47,436 bases of DNA, from the NCBI GenBank assembly GCA_964583605.1, contig CAZOWL010000022.1:1-47436 (forward strand). The letters run 5' to 3'. The notes beneath the pieces were generated by a model. The model made no database searches. It was not told the DNA's origin and saw only the letters and a list, made by a program, of their open reading frames with translations. Numbering within the stretch: the first letter of the stretch is position 1; every line of letters begins with the position of its first letter. The position numbers and the translations under genes are program-made. Shown piece by piece: positions 45,662 through 47,436 of the stretch. Source of the stretch: CAZOWL01 sp964583605. GTDB lineage: Bacteria > Pseudomonadota > Gammaproteobacteria > Chromatiales > Chromatiaceae.

Positions 45662-46633
45662 ATGTATCAGATGCTCGATCCCTTCGCCTGGCTCGGCGAC
45701 CGCGTCGCCTACGACCTGTTCGGCCTCGCTGCCGATTCGGCCACCGGGGCGGCCGTCCATTTCTTCGTCATGGACGTCGCCAAGATCTTCGCCCTGCTGG
45801 TCATCATCATCTACATCATGGGCCTGCTGCGCGCGCTGGTCTCCCCGGAGCAGGTGCGCGAGTTCGTCCGCGGGCGCCCGGACTGGCAGGCGCGCGGCAT
45901 GGCCGTCGGCTTGGGGGCGGTGACGCCCTTCTGCTCCTGCTCGTCGGTGCCGCTGTTCATCGGCTTCGTCGAGGCCGGCATCCCGCTCGGGGTGACCTTC
46001 TCGTTCCTGATCGCCTCGCCGATGATCAACGAGGTCGCCGCCGTGCTCCTGATCGGCATCCTCGGCTGGAAGCTGGCGCTGCTCTACATCGGCGCCGGGC
46101 TGCTGGTGGCCTGGGTCGGCGGCATCATCATGCAGCGTTTCAAGCCCGAGCGCTGGGTCGAGGACTACGTCTGGAAGATCCACATGGGCGAGGCGGCGGC
46201 ACCGCGCCCGGATACCAGCCTGCTCGGGCGGCATCGCTTCGCCGTCGCCGAGGTCCGGGAGATCCTGCGCCGGATCTGGAAGTGGGTCTTCATCGGCATC
46301 GGCGTCGGCGCGATCTTCCACGGCTATGTCCCGGAGGACTGGGTCGTGGAGCACCTCGGCGATGGCCAATGGCTGGCAGTGCCCGCCGCGGTGCTGGTCG
46401 GCATCCCGCTCTATTCCAACGCCACGGGCGTCATCCCGGTGGCCGAGGCGATGCTCGGCAAGGGGGTCGCCGTCGGCACCGTGCTGGCGTTCATGATGAG
46501 CATCGCGGCCCTGTCGATCCCGGAGATGCTGATCCTGCGCAAGGTCATCCGCTGGCCAGCGCTGGCGCTCTTCGCCGGCGTGTTGGGGATGTCCTTCATC
46601 CTGGTCGGCTGGGGCTTCAACCTGATTACCTGA
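45662..46633 (+). CDS. ArsP-like permease (PF03773 family)
   Basis: Inner-membrane permease of 323 aa from the ATG at 45662 (MYQMLDPFAWLGDRVAYDLFGL). Starts further upstream would fall at or before the predicted transcription start. Eight or so helices are visible. The conserved TPFCSCSSVPLFIGFVEAGIPLG (C91, C93) and the repeat-like GIPLYSNATGVIPVAEAML mark the family. Members with the CSCSS motif include trivalent arsenical and Cu/Zn exporters, so export of As(III) or methylarsenite is the likely job in this island, though another metal is possible. It is followed 9 bp later by the GDCCVxC gene. Confidence 0.85.
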   Translation: MYQMLDPFAWLGDRVAYDLFGLAADSATGAAVHFFVMDVAKIFALLVIIIYIMGLLRALVSPEQVREFVRGRPDWQARGMAVGLGAVTPFCSCSSVPLFIGFVEAGIPLGVTFSFLIASPMINEVAAVLLIGILGWKLALLYIGAGLLVAWVGGIIMQRFKPERWVEDYVWKIHMGEAAAPRPDTSLLGRHRFAVAEVREILRRIWKWVFIGIGVGAIFHGYVPEDWVVEHLGDGQWLAVPAAVLVGIPLYSNATGVIPVAEAMLGKGVAVGTVLAFMMSIAALSIPEMLILRKVIRWPALALFAGVLGMSFILVGWGFNLIT

Positions 46634-46642
46634 GGTCGCTGC

Positions 46643-46876
46643 ATGGCCATTCGGCTCGAATCGACCATTACCTGCCCGCAATGCGGCTTCAGCCGCAGCG
46701 AGCGAATGCCGACCGATGCCTGCGTCTGGTTCTGGGAATGCCCGGGCTGCGGGGTGTTGCTGAAACCGGAACCAGGTGACTGCTGCGTCTTTTGTTCCTA
46801 CGCAGACACCCCCTGCCCGCCGTTCCAATTAGACGATGGGCACTGCTGCCAACCCACTCGTGAGGTCAGACAATGA
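46643..46876 (+). CDS. GDCCVxC-domain cysteine-rich small protein
   Basis: Protein of 77 aa with three cysteine pairs: C11-x2-C14, C33-x2-C36 and the signature GDCCVFC (residues 46-51), plus a terminal CC. It looks like a zinc-ribbon-like soluble metal or metalloid binder. Family members sit next to mercury or arsenic permeases and may hand the ion to the transporter. The gene lies 9 bp after the permease and overlaps the thioredoxin-like gene by ATGA, so all three form one operon. Confidence 0.85.
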   Translation: MAIRLESTITCPQCGFSRSERMPTDACVWFWECPGCGVLLKPEPGDCCVFCSYADTPCPPFQLDDGHCCQPTREVRQ

Positions 46877-46977
46877 AACAGATCAAGGTACTCGGCTCCG
46901 GCTGCCGCACCTGCGAGATCACCGCCAATTTTCTCTCTTGGGCTACGATGATCTCGGTGTTAACGTTTCAATATTAA
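46873..46977 (+). pseudogene. Small thioredoxin-family protein, truncated
   Basis: MKQIKVLGSGCRTCEITAN is the start of the roughly 77-aa redox-active thioredoxin-like proteins found with such permeases, with the CxxC at C11/C14. After about residue 19 (near 46930) the sequence no longer fits: it reads FLSWATMISVLTFQY and stops. The remaining 55-60 residues are missing. The break coincides with a change in base composition. Confidence 0.8.
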
Positions 46978-46994
46978 AAATAATGAATGCATGA
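46935..46994 (+). pseudogene. C-terminal tail of an unknown protein after the junction
   Basis: In a frame different from the thioredoxin-like gene, LLGYDDLGVNVSILKIMNA then TGA reads like a natural protein end, 15 bp before the next gene's ATG. Its upstream part is not present. I do not recognise the family. Confidence 0.35.
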
Positions 46995-47009
46995 TTTGTG
47001 GGGGCAAGA

Positions 47010-47436
47010 ATGCATATTGTTGCGGGTCTTTTGGGGCTTTTGGGCGCCGTTGCGTTTTTCCTATACCGGCTCGATGCCGCCAAACATAACGCACAGCGCG
47101 TTGGCGAAGCAGCGCATGATACGCGGCTGTTTTTCCGGCGCAGTGCTTGGAACCGCAAGCGTAAATTTGATGCGGTTAATGAAATCAAGGATGTGCGTAC
47201 CGCTGTTGCGGTGATGATGGTGCGGCTGGTGAAAGAGACCGGCGCGATGACCCAAAGATCAATCGATGCGATTATGGAGCAGTTGACCTCGGTGCTGCAA
47301 TTTTCTGCGAGCGAGGCCGAGGAAGTCATGGCACAGGCAAAATGGTATGCCGAGAGCCTGGGTGATCTGGATACCGCGCTCGACAAGATTCGCCGTCGTT
47401 TTGATAAGGAATTTGATGCCGATCAGCGCGTCGATG
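47010..47436 (+). CDS. TerB-like membrane-anchored protein, 3' end off the window
   Basis: Open for 142 codons to the window end. An N-terminal hydrophobic anchor (MHIVAGLLGLLGAVAFFLYRL) is followed by an Arg/Lys-rich stretch (RLFFRRSAWNRKRKFDAV). A helical domain follows (DVRTAVAVMMVRLVKETGAMTQRSIDAIMEQL...SEAEEVMAQAKWYAESLGDLD) resembling the TerB/DjlA-type acidic helical fold. The codon use is more AT-rich than in the island, and the style reminds me of alphaproteobacterial TerB-family proteins. GGGGGCAAGA precedes the ATG. Confidence 0.6.
   Translation, partial: MHIVAGLLGLLGAVAFFLYRLDAAKHNAQRVGEAAHDTRLFFRRSAWNRKRKFDAVNEIKDVRTAVAVMMVRLVKETGAMTQRSIDAIMEQLTSVLQFSASEAEEVMAQAKWYAESLGDLDTALDKIRRRFDKEFDADQRVD

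Noticed and set aside
45599..46828. 409-codon - strand frame opposite the permease
   Set aside because: Highly charged His/Asp/Arg composition typical of the antisense of a hydrophobic membrane protein.

Overview
The window is a GC-rich proteobacterial segment. The rimP-nusA-infB-rbfA-truB-rpsO-pnp order, YgfX, the style of sucAB and the ArsJ/AioBA proteins point to a gammaproteobacterium, and I suspect Chromatiales (purple sulfur bacteria). The genus cannot be fixed from sequence reading alone. No rRNA, tRNA or CRISPR array was seen.

Region 1 (1-5222) is a decayed accessory zone. It holds remnants of two transposases (IS91-type and REP-associated Y1), a VOC gene split by a small repeat element, a perfect 27-bp-stem hairpin, a SHOCT-domain protein, a small two-helix membrane protein, a fragment of an S9 peptidase and an outer-membrane 'transporter' barrel protein. 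Region 2 (5223-22124) is housekeeping: sucA-sucB on the + strand, then on the - strand ygfX-galE, an SCP2-domain protein, a Ppx/GppA phosphatase and the translation/RNA block rimP-nusA-infB-rbfA-truB-rpsO-pnp. The block is preceded by two successive intrinsic terminators. Region 3 (22125-29087) holds a SprT-like metalloprotease, a circularly permuted ATP-grasp/alpha-E pair and a P2B-type Ca2+ ATPase.

Region 4 (29163-46977) is an arsenic island. On the - strand aioX-aioS-aioR-arsR overlap or follow closely, with a broken pstS-like gene behind them. Divergently, aioB-aioA-moaA encode the Rieske and molybdenum subunits of arsenite oxidase and a molybdenum cofactor enzyme. The intergenic region carries a palindrome of AioR type (34455-34470) and a GG-N10-GC sigma-54 promoter (34568-34582). 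Downstream lie a DUF1778/GNAT toxin-antitoxin pair, a dead IS91 transposase, and a second, decayed aioA'-moaA' copy between imperfect direct repeats. The island ends with arsC-GAPDH-arsJ (- strand) and a permease / GDCCVxC protein / thioredoxin-like set (+ strand). The logic is sensing (AioX/S/R, ArsR), oxidation of As(III) to As(V), then handling of As(V) by ArsC or by GAPDH plus ArsJ export.

At about 46930 the thioredoxin-like gene is cut and the sequence turns abruptly AT-richer, into the tail of an unknown protein and a TerB-like gene that runs off the end. This is either a recombination boundary or an assembly join. A 126-bp MITE-like element occurs four times; all intact copies have TTA at both ends and the same length, and two copies break genes.
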